54,264 nucleotides of DNA from Deltaproteobacteria bacterium (GTDB taxonomy: Bacteria; Myxococcota_A; Polyangia; Haliangiales; Haliangiaceae). Location of the stretch: the NCBI GenBank assembly GCA_013813765.1, contig JACCRC010000227.1, forward strand, positions 1 through 54,264, written 5' to 3'. Below, in pieces: positions 26,644-34,951 of the stretch. The notes below the pieces were generated by a model, which made no database searches, had not been told where the DNA came from, and worked only from the letters and a program-made list of their open reading frames with translations. A program made the translations under genes and the position numbers. Numbering within the stretch: the stretch's first letter is position 1; the number at the start of each line of letters is the position of its first letter.

Positions 26644-27534
26644 ATGGCGCGCGTGCTGGTCACTGGTCTCACGGGTCAGATCGGCTCGTTCCTCGGCGAG
26701 CGGCTCCGTGCCGGCGGTCACACCGCCCTCGACACCAGCGGCATGATCGATGCCGACGGCGTCGCCGCGGAGCTGGACCGCTGCGGTGAGCTCGACGCGA
26801 TCGTTCACCTGGCCGGCCGGAGCAGCGTCGGAGAGTCGTGGGGCTCGCCGATGGCGACGTTCGATGACAACGCCCGGCTCACCGCCGCGTTCGCCTACGC
26901 GGCGCAGACGCGTGGCATCGTCTTCGTGAATGCGAGCAGTGCGGAGATCTTCGGCAACGCAGATGGGGAGAGACTGACCGAGACTTCGCCGATCGCGCCG
27001 GTGTCGCCGTATGGCGTCGCGAAGGCCGCGGGACACACCGTGGTGCGGCTCACCCGCGATCAGCTCGGCGCGCGGGCGACGAACTTGATCTTCTTCCTCG
27101 GCGAGTCAATTCGGCGTGCCGAGACGTTCGTGGTCCGAAAGATCACGCGGGGACTCGCGCGCGTGAAGCTCGGGCAGTCGACGCACGTGACGCTCGGTAA
27201 CACCGCCGTGATCCGCGACTTCTGCCATGCCGATGACTTCGCGCGCGCCGCGGAGATGTTCGCGCTCGGCGCAGCGCCCGGTGACTACGTGGTTGCTTCG
27301 GGAGACCCGCACTCGATCGATGACGTCGCGCGTACCTGCTGCGAGCTTCTCGATCTCGACCCCGCCGCGGTGATCAAGAACGACCAGTCGCTGGTGCGGC
27401 GCGCCGATATCGCGCGGCTCGTCGGAGATTCGTCTCGGCTGCGCGCCCTCGGATGGGCGCCGAGCGCGAGCTTCCGCGAGCTGCTCGCGCAGATCGTGGA
27501 GCACGACCTGGCGCAAGCGCGCCTAGCGACCTGA
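26644..27534 (+). CDS. GMD-like NAD(P)-dependent SDR epimerase/dehydratase
   Basis: This 296-residue extended SDR starts at ATG 26644. It has the Rossmann motif TGLTGQIGSFL (residues 7-17), the substrate loop NASSAEIFG near 98 and YGVAK (Tyr/Lys) near 122. FLGESIRRAETFVVRKITRG near 150 is the counterpart of the GMD signature [16 protein letters not shown], and VTLGNTAVIRDF matches [10 protein letters not shown] of GMD. It therefore belongs to the GDP-mannose dehydratase/reductase branch (GMD, RMD). It could reduce GDP-4-keto-6-deoxymannose to GDP-rhamnose or GDP-talose, or act on another nucleotide sugar; the sequence does not decide. The 3' end overlaps rfbB by 12 bp. Confidence 0.8.
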   Translation: MARVLVTGLTGQIGSFLGERLRAGGHTALDTSGMIDADGVAAELDRCGELDAIVHLAGRSSVGESWGSPMATFDDNARLTAAFAYAAQTRGIVFVNASSAEIFGNADGERLTETSPIAPVSPYGVAKAAGHTVVRLTRDQLGARATNLIFFLGESIRRAETFVVRKITRGLARVKLGQSTHVTLGNTAVIRDFCHADDFARAAEMFALGAAPGDYVVASGDPHSIDDVARTCCELLDLDPAAVIKNDQSLVRRADIARLVGDSSRLRALGWAPSASFRELLAQIVEHDLAQARLAT

Positions 27535-28521
27535 GCGCACGTACCAGCGCACGGTCTCGGCGAGCGCGCGGTCGAGCGTGCGCGTCGGAGTCCAGCCGAG
27601 CGTGGTGCGGGCCTTTGTCGAATCGATCGCGTAGCGAAAGTCGTGGCCCTTGCGATCCGGCACGAGCGTGATCAGGGCGCGCGAGGTTCCGCGTGGACGC
27701 GCGAGCTCGTCATCCACGAGATCCGCGATCCTCTCGACGAGCGCGAGGTTCGGCAGCTCCTCGCCGCTGCCGAAGTTGTAGCTCTCGCCGTCGGTGCCCG
27801 CGGTCAGCGCCGCCCACAGCGCGGCACAGTGATCTGCGACGTGCAACCACTCACGGACCTGCTTGCCCTCGCCATACACGGGCAGCGGGAGGCTCTTCGC
27901 CGCGTTCGTGATCACGAGCGGGATCAGCTTCTCGGGCAGCTGGTACGGACCGTAGTTGTTGCAGCAGTTCGTGACGACGACCGGCAGCCCGTACGTCTTC
28001 ACGTATGCGCGGGCGAGCAGATCCGAGCCCGCCTTCGACGCCGCGTACGGTGAATTCGGCGCATACGGTGATCGCTCGGTGAAACTACCCGTGTCGCCGA
28101 GTGCGCCGAACACCTCGTCGGTCGACACGTGCAGGAACCGGCGCCCGGTCGGGTGCTCGCCCCAGGTGCGCAGCGCGACGTCGAGCAGCGTGAACGTGCC
28201 GGTGACGTTCGTCTGCACGAACACGCCGGCAGCTTCGATGCTGCGATCCACGTGTGACTCGGCCGCGAGGTGTGCGACCGCGTCGATCGCGTGCTCGGTG
28301 AACACCCTCTCGACGACCGCGCGGTCGCAGATGTCGCCCTGCACGAACACGACCCGTGGATCCGAGATGCCGTCGAGGTTCTTGCGGTCGCCGGCGTAGG
28401 TCAACGCGTCGAGCACGACGACACGCGCGACCTTCGTCGTTAGCATTCTTCGCACGAAGTTCGAGCCGATGAAGCCCGCGCCCCCGGTGACGAGGAGTCG
28501 GGTCGGTTCGAAGGTGCCCAT
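27523..28521 (-). CDS. rfbB: dTDP-glucose 4,6-dehydratase
   Basis: The 332-residue enzyme makes dTDP-4-keto-6-deoxy-D-glucose from dTDP-glucose. TGGAGFIGSNF (residues 12-22) binds NAD. HLAAESHVDRSI near 82, STDEVFGALGDTG near 130 (catalytic Asp-Glu) and YAASK near 158 are family hallmarks. NCCNNYGPYQLPEKLIPL near 185 matches the N-N-Y-G-P-x-Q-x-P-E-K-L region. The start is ATG 28521, 6 nt after a TACGTT -10. It is divergent from rfbA, which supplies its substrate, with only 42 bp between them, and converges on the GMD-like gene with a 12-bp overlap. Confidence 0.95.
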   Translation of the reverse strand: MGTFEPTRLLVTGGAGFIGSNFVRRMLTTKVARVVVLDALTYAGDRKNLDGISDPRVVFVQGDICDRAVVERVFTEHAIDAVAHLAAESHVDRSIEAAGVFVQTNVTGTFTLLDVALRTWGEHPTGRRFLHVSTDEVFGALGDTGSFTERSPYAPNSPYAASKAGSDLLARAYVKTYGLPVVVTNCCNNYGPYQLPEKLIPLVITNAAKSLPLPVYGEGKQVREWLHVADHCAALWAALTAGTDGESYNFGSGEELPNLALVERIADLVDDELARPRGTSRALITLVPDRKGHDFRYAIDSTKARTTLGWTPTRTLDRALAETVRWYVRSGR

Positions 28522-28527
28522 GTCGCG

Positions 28528-28554
28528 AACGTATACCCGGCCCTCTGATACGCT
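28528..28554. promoter_or_regulatory. Back-to-back promoters of rfbB and rfbA
   Basis: TACGTT (28533-28528, leftward) is 6 nt before ATG 28521. TACGCT (28549-28554, rightward, within TGATACGCT) is 9 nt before ATG 28564. Both predict near-leaderless mRNAs from one 42-bp gap, so polymerase binding on the two sides must compete. Confidence 0.5.
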
Positions 28555-28563
28555 GCGCGGCGA

Positions 28564-29436
28564 ATGAAGGGAATCGTCCTCGCTGGGGGAGCCGGGACAC
28601 GCCTCTATCCGATGACGCGTGGCGTGAGCAAGCAGCTGCTCGCGATCTACGACAAGCCGATGATATACTACCCGCTGAGCACGCTGATGCTCGGCGGGAT
28701 CCGCGATGTCCTCGTGATCTGCCTGCCCCGCGATCGCGCCGCCTTCGAGGCCACGCTCGGGGACGGCGCGGACTTCGGCATCAGGATCAGCTACGCGGTG
28801 CAGCCCGCGCCGAACGGCCTCGCCGAGGCGTTCATCATCGCGGAGGACTTCATCGGCGGCGACTCGGTCGGTCTGGTCCTCGGCGACAACCTCTTCTACG
28901 GCCAGGGTCTGAGCCAGATGCTCGAGTCCTCTCGCCGGTTGCGCAGCGGAGCGCAGATCTTCGGCTACTACGTGAAGGACCCGACGCAGTACGGCGTCGT
29001 CGAGTTCACGCCCGACGGCAGGGTGCTCTCGCTCGAGGAGAAGCCGACCAAGCCGCGCTCGCGGTTCGCCGTGCCTGGCCTGTACTTCTACGACAACGAC
29101 GTCGTCGCGATCGCGAAGCAGCTGAAGCCCTCCTCGCGCGGCGAGCTCGAGATCACCGATATCAACCGCGAGTACCTCGCGCGCGGAACGCTCACGCTTC
29201 AGGTGTTCGGGCGTGGTACCGCGTGGCTCGACACCGGCTCGCCCGACGCTCTGCTCCAGGCCTCGAACTTCATCCAGGCCGTCGAGGCGCGGCAGGGCCT
29301 CAAGATCGGCTGCCTCGAGGAGATCGCGTTTCGCAAGGGCTTCATCTCGCTCGACGCGCTCCGCACCGCCGGCCGCGCGTTCGAGAAGACGGACTACGGC
29401 AAGTACCTGCTCGCGATCGCGAGCGAGCACGTGTGA
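28564..29436 (+). CDS. rfbA: Glucose-1-phosphate thymidylyltransferase
   Basis: The 290-residue enzyme joins dTTP and glucose 1-phosphate to give dTDP-glucose, the first step to dTDP-sugars. [16 protein letters not shown] (residues 3-18), [17 protein letters not shown] (about 22-38), LGDNLFYG near 108 and ITDINREYL near 195 with [10 protein letters not shown] after it are RmlA hallmarks. The length equals the family norm. The aminotransferase gene begins 4 nt after its stop, so the two form an operon that, with the divergent rfbB, covers three successive steps. Confidence 0.96.
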   Translation: MKGIVLAGGAGTRLYPMTRGVSKQLLAIYDKPMIYYPLSTLMLGGIRDVLVICLPRDRAAFEATLGDGADFGIRISYAVQPAPNGLAEAFIIAEDFIGGDSVGLVLGDNLFYGQGLSQMLESSRRLRSGAQIFGYYVKDPTQYGVVEFTPDGRVLSLEEKPTKPRSRFAVPGLYFYDNDVVAIAKQLKPSSRGELEITDINREYLARGTLTLQVFGRGTAWLDTGSPDALLQASNFIQAVEARQGLKIGCLEEIAFRKGFISLDALRTAGRAFEKTDYGKYLLAIASEHV

Positions 29437-29440
29437 AACC

Positions 29441-30562
29441 GTGATCCCGTTCAACCGCGCCGGCTTCCTCGACGCCGGCCTCGCGAAGATCCGCGACGTG
29501 CTCGCCTCTCGACACCTCTCCGGTGACGGCCCCGTCGGTCGCCGCGTCGAGGACCTGCTCGAGCAAGCGCTCGTCGCGCCGCGCGTGCTGCTGACCAGCT
29601 CGTGCACGCACGCGCTCGAGATGGCCGCGCTGCTCCTGGATCTGTCTCCCGGCGACGAGGTGATCGTTCCCTCGTTCACGTTCGTCTCGACGGTCAACGC
29701 ATTCGTGCTCCGCGGTGCGCGGCCGGTGTTCGCCGACATCCGCCCCGACACGCTGAACCTCGACGAGGGCCAGCTCCCTTCGCTGATCACGCCGCGCACA
29801 AAGGCGATCGTCCCGGTCCACTACGCCGGCGTCGCCTGCGAAATGGACACGATCAACGACCTCGCTCACCGCGCGAGCGCATGCGTGATCGAGGACAACG
29901 CGCACGGCCTGTTCGCCACCTACCGCGGCAGCTCGCTCGGCACGCTCGGCGCACTCGCGACGCAGAGCTTCCACGAGACCAAGAACTTCACCTGCGGGGA
30001 GGGCGGCGCGCTCGTCGTCAACGACGGCCGCTTCCTCGAGCGGGCTGTGATCCTACGCGAGAAGGGCACGAACCGATCGAAGTTCTTCCGCGGCGAGGTC
30101 GACAAGTACACCTGGGTCGATCTCGGCTCGAGCTACGTCCTCTCCGATATCCTCGGCGCGCTTCTGCTCGCTCAGCTGGAGCAGCGCGACGAGATCCAGC
30201 GCCGTCGCGCGACGATCTGGCAGCGCTACGCGACCGAGCTCGCCGACTGGGCGCGCGCGCAGGACGTGCGTCTGCCCATCGTGCCGCCGCACTGCAAGAC
30301 CTCCGCGCACCTCTTCTACCTGCTGCTCGCCGCGCCCCGCCGCGCCCCCTTCCTCGATCACCTCCGCGCGCGCGGCGTGCAGGCCGTCTGGCACTACCAG
30401 CCGCTGCACGCGTCACCGATGGGCCTCGCGCATGGCGGCGTCGCCGGCTCCTGCCCGGTGACCGAGAAGATCGCTGACGAGCTCGTCCGCCTGCCGCTGT
30501 ACGCCGACCTGACCGACACCGAGCAAAGCACCGTCATCGACGCCGTCCGCAGCTTCCGCTGA
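29441..30562 (+). CDS. wecE: dTDP-4-amino-4,6-dideoxygalactose transaminase (WecE/RffA)
   Basis: This 373-residue PLP enzyme of the DegT/DnrJ/EryC1 family starts at GTG 29441. IPFNRAGF at the start, SSCTHALEMAALLL near 55, EVIVPSFTFVSTVNAF near 75 and EDNAHGLF near 150 match WecE. SFHETKNFTCGEGG near 175 carries the PLP-binding Lys, and HLFYLLL near 295 is a late family motif. It adds an amino group from glutamate to dTDP-4-keto-6-deoxyglucose, giving dTDP-Fuc4N (thomosamine), as in enterobacterial common antigen. With rfbA and rfbB the route from glucose 1-phosphate is complete. No N-acetyltransferase (WecD) or Fuc4NAc transferase (WecF) is seen. Confidence 0.92.
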   Translation: MIPFNRAGFLDAGLAKIRDVLASRHLSGDGPVGRRVEDLLEQALVAPRVLLTSSCTHALEMAALLLDLSPGDEVIVPSFTFVSTVNAFVLRGARPVFADIRPDTLNLDEGQLPSLITPRTKAIVPVHYAGVACEMDTINDLAHRASACVIEDNAHGLFATYRGSSLGTLGALATQSFHETKNFTCGEGGALVVNDGRFLERAVILREKGTNRSKFFRGEVDKYTWVDLGSSYVLSDILGALLLAQLEQRDEIQRRRATIWQRYATELADWARAQDVRLPIVPPHCKTSAHLFYLLLAAPRRAPFLDHLRARGVQAVWHYQPLHASPMGLAHGGVAGSCPVTEKIADELVRLPLYADLTDTEQSTVIDAVRSFR

Positions 30563-30636
30563 GTGACGCGTCCGGTCTCCGGACGGCGTTGTGCAATAAA
30601 GGGGTCCGACCCCATTTTCGCCAGTGACGCGTCCGG
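30562..30636. repeat. 14-bp direct repeat flanking a GGGGTCCGACCCC element
   Basis: AGTGACGCGTCCGG occurs at 30562-30575 and 30623-30636. Between the copies lie the hairpin at 30569-30585 and the palindrome GGGGTCCGACCCC (30601-30613, followed by ATTTT), the same element as at 1014-1064, with TGTGCAATAAA to its left. The direct repeat could be a target-site duplication or an old local duplication. Confidence 0.55.
30569..30585 (+). terminator. CGTCCGG-TCT-CCGGACG hairpin after wecE
   Basis: A perfect 7-bp GC-rich stem with a 3-nt loop starts 7 nt after the wecE stop. It is followed by GCGTTGT rather than a full U-tract. The next palindrome (30601-30613) is followed by ATTTT, so the pair may end the rfbA-wecE transcript. 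Confidence 0.45.
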
Positions 30637-30755
30637 CGATCGTGGGCAACCCGGGCCGACGCGCGGACAGCGACGTGGTGCAAGCGCGCGAGATCCTGCG
30701 TTCGGAGCTCGCGCCCGGTTCGTGCTGCTCCGGCCCGCATGAAGGAGGTAGCATC

Positions 30756-31357
30756 ATGGAAGCAATGTCCGTCGAGTCGCCGCCCGTCACGAACCAGCCC
30801 TTACGACGCCTCAAGCGAGTCGAGTACGACAAGCTCGTCGAGCAGGGTGCGTTCCAGCGGGAGCGGGTCGAGCTCATGTTCGGGCTGGTCGTCGCGATGA
30901 GCCCGATCGATCCGGCGCACGTCATGTCGACAACCGTGCTCGCGACGAAGCTCACGCTCGCACTTAGCGATCGCGCCCAAGTGCGCTGCCAGCAGCCGAT
31001 CGCGGCGACGGACGACTCGGAGCCAGAGCCCGACGTTTACGTCACGGCGAAGACCGGGGACTGGTCGCAGCACGCATCACGTGCGTATCTCGTCGTCGAG
31101 GTCGCCCGCACGTCGCTCGCCTACGATCGAAGCGAGAAGGCGTTGCTGTATGGACTCTCCGAGGTCGACGAGTACTGGATCGTCGATCTCGTGAACGAGC
31201 TGGTCGAGGTCCGGCGGGACCGCGACCGCGGCACGTGGCGGTCGATCAGCACGTCTCGCCGCGGCAGACCGTGTCCCTGCTCGCCTTCCCGGATGTCGGG
31301 ATCGACGTCGCCGAGATCCTGCCGCCGGTTACAGGCGGACGTCCGCCCACGACGTGA
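30756..31357 (+). pseudogene. Uma2-family (PD-(D/E)XK) putative endonuclease, frameshifted
   Basis: The gene starts at ATG 30756 behind a strong AAGGAGGT ribosome site, unlike most neighbours. The frame encodes ERVELMFGLVVAMSP, then EPEPDVYV, then YLVVEVARTSLAYDRSEKALLYG and VDEYWIVDL, the acidic, E-x-K-like and Y-W-I-V-D elements of Uma2 nucleases. After about residue 160 (near 31240) the frame is lost. The other frame supplies the expected end (VDQHVSPRQTVSLLAFPDVG and on to a TGA at 31355-31357). One missing base explains this and restores a 200-residue protein of normal Uma2 length. Without the shift the frame runs on antisense to gmhB, which is not a real tail. It is either a recent pseudogene or a sequence error. 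Its role is unknown even for intact members. Confidence 0.75.
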
Positions 31358-31790
31358 ACGCGACGAGCGTCGGCACGCCGGCGGCGCGGCCGGCATCGAG
31401 ATCGGAGGGCTTGTCACCGATCATCACCGAGCGTGCGAGATCGAGATCCAGCTCGGCCGCCGCATCGAGCAAAAGGCCCGGCTCGGGCTTCCGGCACCGG
31501 CACGCTGCATCTGGCGCGTGCGGACAGTAGTACGAGCCGGCGAACTCGATGCCGCCGGCCGCGAACAGCTCGAGCACGCGCTCGTGCACCGCGGCGGCCT
31601 CTGCCTCCGTGATCCGGCCGCGCCCGATGCCGGACTGGTTCGAGATGATCACGAGCTTGTAGTCGCGCTGCAGCTCGCGCAGCGCCTCCAGCGCGCCGGG
31701 CAGGACCTCCACCAGCGCGGGGTCGCGCGGGTAGCCGGTGTCGACGATCAGCGTGCCGTCGCGATCGAGGAACAGCGCGGGCGCGCTCAC
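31329..31790 (-). CDS. gmhB: D-glycero-D-manno-heptose 1,7-bisphosphate 7-phosphatase
   Basis: This is a 153-residue HAD-family phosphatase. ALFLDRDGTLIVD (residues 5-17) holds the nucleophilic Asp and the acid/base Asp. IISNQSGIGRG near 47 is HAD motif II. The zinc-binding CPHAPDAACRCRKP is near 88-101, and MIGDKPSDLDAG near 122 is motif IV. It removes the C7 phosphate of heptose bisphosphate, the step between the kinase and the nucleotidyltransferase. It is shorter than the roughly 190-residue E. coli enzyme but has every motif. It starts at GTG 31790, overlapping the upstream fusion gene as GTGA, and is last in the GT9, gmhA-rfaE2, gmhB operon. The 3' end overlaps the Uma2 remnant by 29 bp. 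Confidence 0.92.
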   Translation of the reverse strand: MSAPALFLDRDGTLIVDTGYPRDPALVEVLPGALEALRELQRDYKLVIISNQSGIGRGRITEAEAAAVHERVLELFAAGGIEFAGSYYCPHAPDAACRCRKPEPGLLLDAAAELDLDLARSVMIGDKPSDLDAGRAAGVPTLVAFTSWADVRL

Positions 31791-32851
31791 GACCGGAGCT
31801 TGGCGAGCGCGTCGGTCGAGGAGCGGCCGGGCACGAGCGGCACGAGCTCGACGCGACCACCGTAGGCCTCGACGATCGAGCGCTCGGGGATCGCCTTGTT
31901 CGCGTAGTCCGCGCCCTTGACGTGTACATCGGGCTTCACCGCCGCGAGCACGCGCTCGGGCGTGGAGTCACCGAACACGAGGATCGCGTCCACGATCTCC
32001 AGGGCGGCCAGGATCGCCACGCGCTCCGCACACGGGAAGATCGGCCGGTCGGGGCCCTTGTTCGAGCGCACGGAGGCGTCGTCGTTGACGCCGACCACGA
32101 GGACGTCACCGAATGCGCGGGCTGCCCGCAGCGACTCCAGGTGGCCGATGTGGAACACGTCGAACACGCCGTTGGTCCACACGACCTGGCGCTTGCGAGC
32201 GCGCTGCGCCTCGCGCCACGCCACGAGCTGCTCGAGCAGCAGCTCCTTCGCGGGTGCGTGACCGTTGCCGATCACGACCTCGGGCGACGGCGCGAACGAC
32301 TCGTCCACGACCTCGCACAGCAGGTGACCGATCGCGATGTGGCACTCCTGCACGCGCGCGGTGACCGTGGACGGCACGGCGACGCCAGCGTCACACGAGG
32401 CGACGAACGCTGCGCCCTTCGCACCGGTCAGTCCGATGATCTTCATGCCGCGCTTGCGGGCGACGTCGACCGCCGCGAGCACGTTCTTCGACGTACCGCT
32501 CGTGGTGATCGCGATCAAGATGTCGCCCTCGGCGCCGAGCGCATCGACCTGGCGCGAGAACACGTGCTCGTAGCCGTAGTCGTTCGCGATCGCGGTGAGC
32601 GCGGAGGTGTCGGTGGTCAGCGCGATCGCGGCGAGCGGGCGGCGCTCGACGACGAAACGCCCGACGAGCTCGGCGGCGATGTGCTGGGCATCGGCCGCAC
32701 TGCCACCGTTACCCACGAGCAGGACCTTCTTGCCGGCGAGCACGGCGTCGCGCATCAGCTCGGCGGTGCGCGCGATGGCCGCGGGGTCGAGTGCTTCCTT
32801 GACGCGGATGCTCTCCTTGAGGACCTGACGGATCAGCCGTTCGGTGCTCAT
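31787..32851 (-). CDS. gmhA-rfaE2: Fusion: phosphoheptose isomerase (GmhA) + heptose-1-P nucleotidyltransferase (HldE C-domain)
   Basis: This 354-residue protein has two catalytic domains. Residues 1-195 are a SIS-fold GmhA, with VGNGGSAADAQHIAAELVGRF near 45-65, SALTAIANDYGYEHVF near 85, TTSGTSKNVLAA near 115 and the late zinc/active-site region QECHIAIGHLLCE near 168. Residues 220-354 are the cytidylyltransferase-like RfaE2 domain, with VVWTNGVFDVFHIGHLESL (the HxGH signature), DVLVVGVNDD, then KGADYANKAIPE. The first domain makes D-glycero-D-manno-heptose 7-phosphate from sedoheptulose 7-phosphate. The second activates heptose 1-phosphate as the ADP-sugar. The start ATG 32851 overlaps the GT9 stop as ATGA. 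Usual HldE fuses the nucleotidyltransferase to the kinase, so this pairing is unusual. HldD (epimerase) is not in the window. Confidence 0.93.
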   Translation of the reverse strand: MSTERLIRQVLKESIRVKEALDPAAIARTAELMRDAVLAGKKVLLVGNGGSAADAQHIAAELVGRFVVERRPLAAIALTTDTSALTAIANDYGYEHVFSRQVDALGAEGDILIAITTSGTSKNVLAAVDVARKRGMKIIGLTGAKGAAFVASCDAGVAVPSTVTARVQECHIAIGHLLCEVVDESFAPSPEVVIGNGHAPAKELLLEQLVAWREAQRARKRQVVWTNGVFDVFHIGHLESLRAARAFGDVLVVGVNDDASVRSNKGPDRPIFPCAERVAILAALEIVDAILVFGDSTPERVLAAVKPDVHVKGADYANKAIPERSIVEAYGGRVELVPLVPGRSSTDALAKLRS

Positions 32852-34092
32852 GGGACCGAGCCAACCCCGGAGAGGGCAGGGCGCATCGAGAGCAGGTCGT
32901 GGACCTCGCGCATCACGGCCTCGACGGGAACGGTGCACGCGGCGGCGTTTCCGATCTCGCTCGAGGGCTTGCCCACCGCGACGTCCTTGCCGTTGTACAC
33001 GCTGAACAGCGGGATCGAGTACAGCGCTGGAGCGACGGTGCGCACGCGCGAGCCGATTGGCGCGAACAGCGTGGGCGTGTCGCCGAAGAACAGGCCGACG
33101 ATCGGAGCATCGACGAGACACGCGAGGTGCATCGGACCGGAGTCGTTCGAGACGATCAGCTTGGACTCGGCGAACAGCACGAGCAGCTCGCGCAGCGAGA
33201 GAGCGCCCGCCACGACATGCTTGCGCGGCGTCTTCGCGGTGTCGGCGACCGACTGCACGTACGCGCGCTCGTCGGGCGCACCGACGAACAGCACGCGCGC
33301 GGTGGGCGTCGTGGCGACGAGCTCGTCGGCGACCTGGCCGTAGCGCTCCTTCGGCCACTTGCGCGCCTCGGGCGCGAGATCGGGCGACGTGTTGGGGTTG
33401 ATCACGTACAGCGGATCGGTGGGACGGATGCCGAGCTCGGCGAGCTTGTTGCGCAGCGCCGCGCGCTCGACCTGGCTGATGTCGATCCGCGGGTACTTGA
33501 ACTTCGCGGAGAACTCGTTGAAGCCCGTGTAGTAGTAGTCGTCCGTCGCGCAGAGGTAGACGAGCGACAGGAAGATGTCGCTCGTGTGGAAGTACGAGTT
33601 GTAGAAGCCGGTGATGTCGAGTAGCTCGCGGCGCCAGCTCTCGGACGTGAGGTAGAAGCCGGCCTTCTGCGGGATGCCGGCGAGGCTACCGAGCACGAGC
33701 GGGAACTTCGCGAAGAACTCGAGATCGAGGACCAGATCGCACTTCGCACGGCGCAGCGTGCGCGCGACACCGAGCGTCGTCTTCACGAACGCCTGCGGCG
33801 TGGAGGGATCGACGTAGTGGTTGTGATCCGTAATCCCGAGGATGTCGAGGACCGCCTTGTTCGACTTGAACGTGACGAAGTGGATCTCGGCGTTCGGATA
33901 CGTGTCACGCAACGCTGCGATGCTGCGGCTCGCCACGATGATCGAGCCCATCCCGAAGAACTTCATCACCACGATCTTCTGGATCGGCCGGTTCGAGGTG
34001 AAGGGCTTGCGGAGCCGGTGCGCCGTAGCGAGGACGTTGCATGCAGCATCCCCCAGCACCCGGTCGAGACGGCGCATCAGCTCGACATCCAT
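32848..34092 (-). CDS. Glycosyltransferase family 9, probable ADP-heptose transferase
   Basis: The 414-residue protein matches GT9 (WaaC/WaaF/WaaQ group). The N-domain has KIVVMKFFGMGSIIVASRSI near 38-57, where GMGS stands for the usual G-D-hydrophobic-hydrophobic loop, and the C-domain has RKWPKERYGQVAD near 262 and LIVSNDSGPMHLACLVDAPIVGLF near 325-348, the sugar-nucleotide site. Such enzymes add heptose from ADP-heptose to lipid A core in the cytosol. The location directly upstream of, and ATGA-coupled to, the heptose genes supports that donor. It is longer than WaaC (about 320), with an extra insert around residues 150-200 (YFHTSDIFLSLVYLCATDD), so the acceptor may differ. It is the only clear cytosolic nucleotide-sugar transferase other than the GT2s in the window. 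Confidence 0.88.
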   Translation of the reverse strand: MDVELMRRLDRVLGDAACNVLATAHRLRKPFTSNRPIQKIVVMKFFGMGSIIVASRSIAALRDTYPNAEIHFVTFKSNKAVLDILGITDHNHYVDPSTPQAFVKTTLGVARTLRRAKCDLVLDLEFFAKFPLVLGSLAGIPQKAGFYLTSESWRRELLDITGFYNSYFHTSDIFLSLVYLCATDDYYYTGFNEFSAKFKYPRIDISQVERAALRNKLAELGIRPTDPLYVINPNTSPDLAPEARKWPKERYGQVADELVATTPTARVLFVGAPDERAYVQSVADTAKTPRKHVVAGALSLRELLVLFAESKLIVSNDSGPMHLACLVDAPIVGLFFGDTPTLFAPIGSRVRTVAPALYSIPLFSVYNGKDVAVGKPSSEIGNAAACTVPVEAVMREVHDLLSMRPALSGVGSVP

Positions 34093-34100
34093 GAGGGTCT

Positions 34101-34129
34101 GAATGACACGCTTTCGAGCGCAGGGTCAA
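34101..34129 (-). promoter_or_regulatory. Candidate promoter TTGACC-17-TCATTC of the heptose operon
   Basis: Read leftward, TTGACC (34129-34124), a 17-bp spacer and TCATTC (34106-34101) end 8 nt before ATG 34092. The -35 is good and the -10 weak. The rest of 34093-34222 shows nothing else. Confidence 0.45.
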
Positions 34130-34222
34130 CCAAACTGCGGGTAGCGGACCGGTAGGGGTGACCGGGCCCTCGATGAGTGGCAAACCTGCGAAACTCGACG
34201 AGGAAAATCTGTCGTCGCTATG

Positions 34223-34942
34223 TCACGGCCGTCGCGGTTCGGACGCCGAGGGAGGGTCCACGGGGCGCCCGCCTGGCTTGAAATCGTACGCCGTGAGGTC
34301 GTGGCCGGTGACGGCTCCGCCATCGAGGTTCACCTGGTGCGTCGCGGTCACCTCGTCCACGCCATCGGGCAGATCGAGCACGATCTTCTTGCCGGTCGCC
34401 GCGAGGCAATCGAGCAGCGGCTTGTCCTTCACCGTCGTGTCGACGGGCTCGACCGCGACGTTGACCACCGACGCACCGCCGGCCTTCACGCGCTCGACCT
34501 TGAGCGTCAGCGCCGCGGCGCCCGAGGACCTGCCTCCGCGCTTGGCCACGCACTCGCTGACCGGGCCATCGATCGCATCGAGCTGCTTCACGAGCTGGCG
34601 CTTGAGCTCGCGCTCGGTCATGCGCGCCGCGTAGAACGCGGGGTCGTTCATCGGATCGTTTGGATCGAGCGGCTTCTCGATCGCCGGCGCGGACGCCGAC
34701 GGTGCAGTGCGCTGCGGCGAGCGTGCCTGCGGCGCGACCGGCGCGACGATCTTGCCGTCGCGCTGCGGGGTCGCCGGCCGCGCGCTCTCGTCGGCCGCCT
34801 TCGTCTCTGCCACCGCCTTGGGCTTCGGATCAGCGGCCTCGACCGTCCCCATGTCGCGCGTCATGCGCCACAGGAAGAACGCGGCGGCGAGAACCGCGAG
34901 CGCACCGCAGATGATGACGAAGCTGCGCAACACCCCGTTCAT
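34223..34942 (-). CDS. Single-anchor periplasmic protein with C-terminal AgmX/TonB-like domain
   Basis: The 239-residue protein has one N-terminal helix (about 7-26). A Pro/Ala/Lys-rich linker (30-85) follows, and a C-terminal domain (about 105-215) contains VSECVAKRGGRSSGAAALTL and then LLDCLAATGKKIVLDLPDG. A paired Cys domain with 'x-L-T-L-x-V' and a late short hydrophobic strand is common in myxobacterial anchored proteins (AgmX/PglI C-terminal type), where it may contact partners across the periplasm. I cannot assign a function. It lies 9 bp after the GT-C-like gene and is probably last in the GT2-DUF2304-GT-C operon. Confidence 0.65.
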   Translation of the reverse strand: MNGVLRSFVIICGALAVLAAAFFLWRMTRDMGTVEAADPKPKAVAETKAADESARPATPQRDGKIVAPVAPQARSPQRTAPSASAPAIEKPLDPNDPMNDPAFYAARMTERELKRQLVKQLDAIDGPVSECVAKRGGRSSGAAALTLKVERVKAGGASVVNVAVEPVDTTVKDKPLLDCLAATGKKIVLDLPDGVDEVTATHQVNLDGGAVTGHDLTAYDFKPGGRPVDPPSASEPRRP

Positions 34943-34951
34943 GCCACCGAG

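Noticed and set aside
31358-31865. 413-residue continuation of the Uma2 frame
   Set aside because: After the frameshift the reading is antisense to gmhB and Arg-rich, with no Uma2 character.
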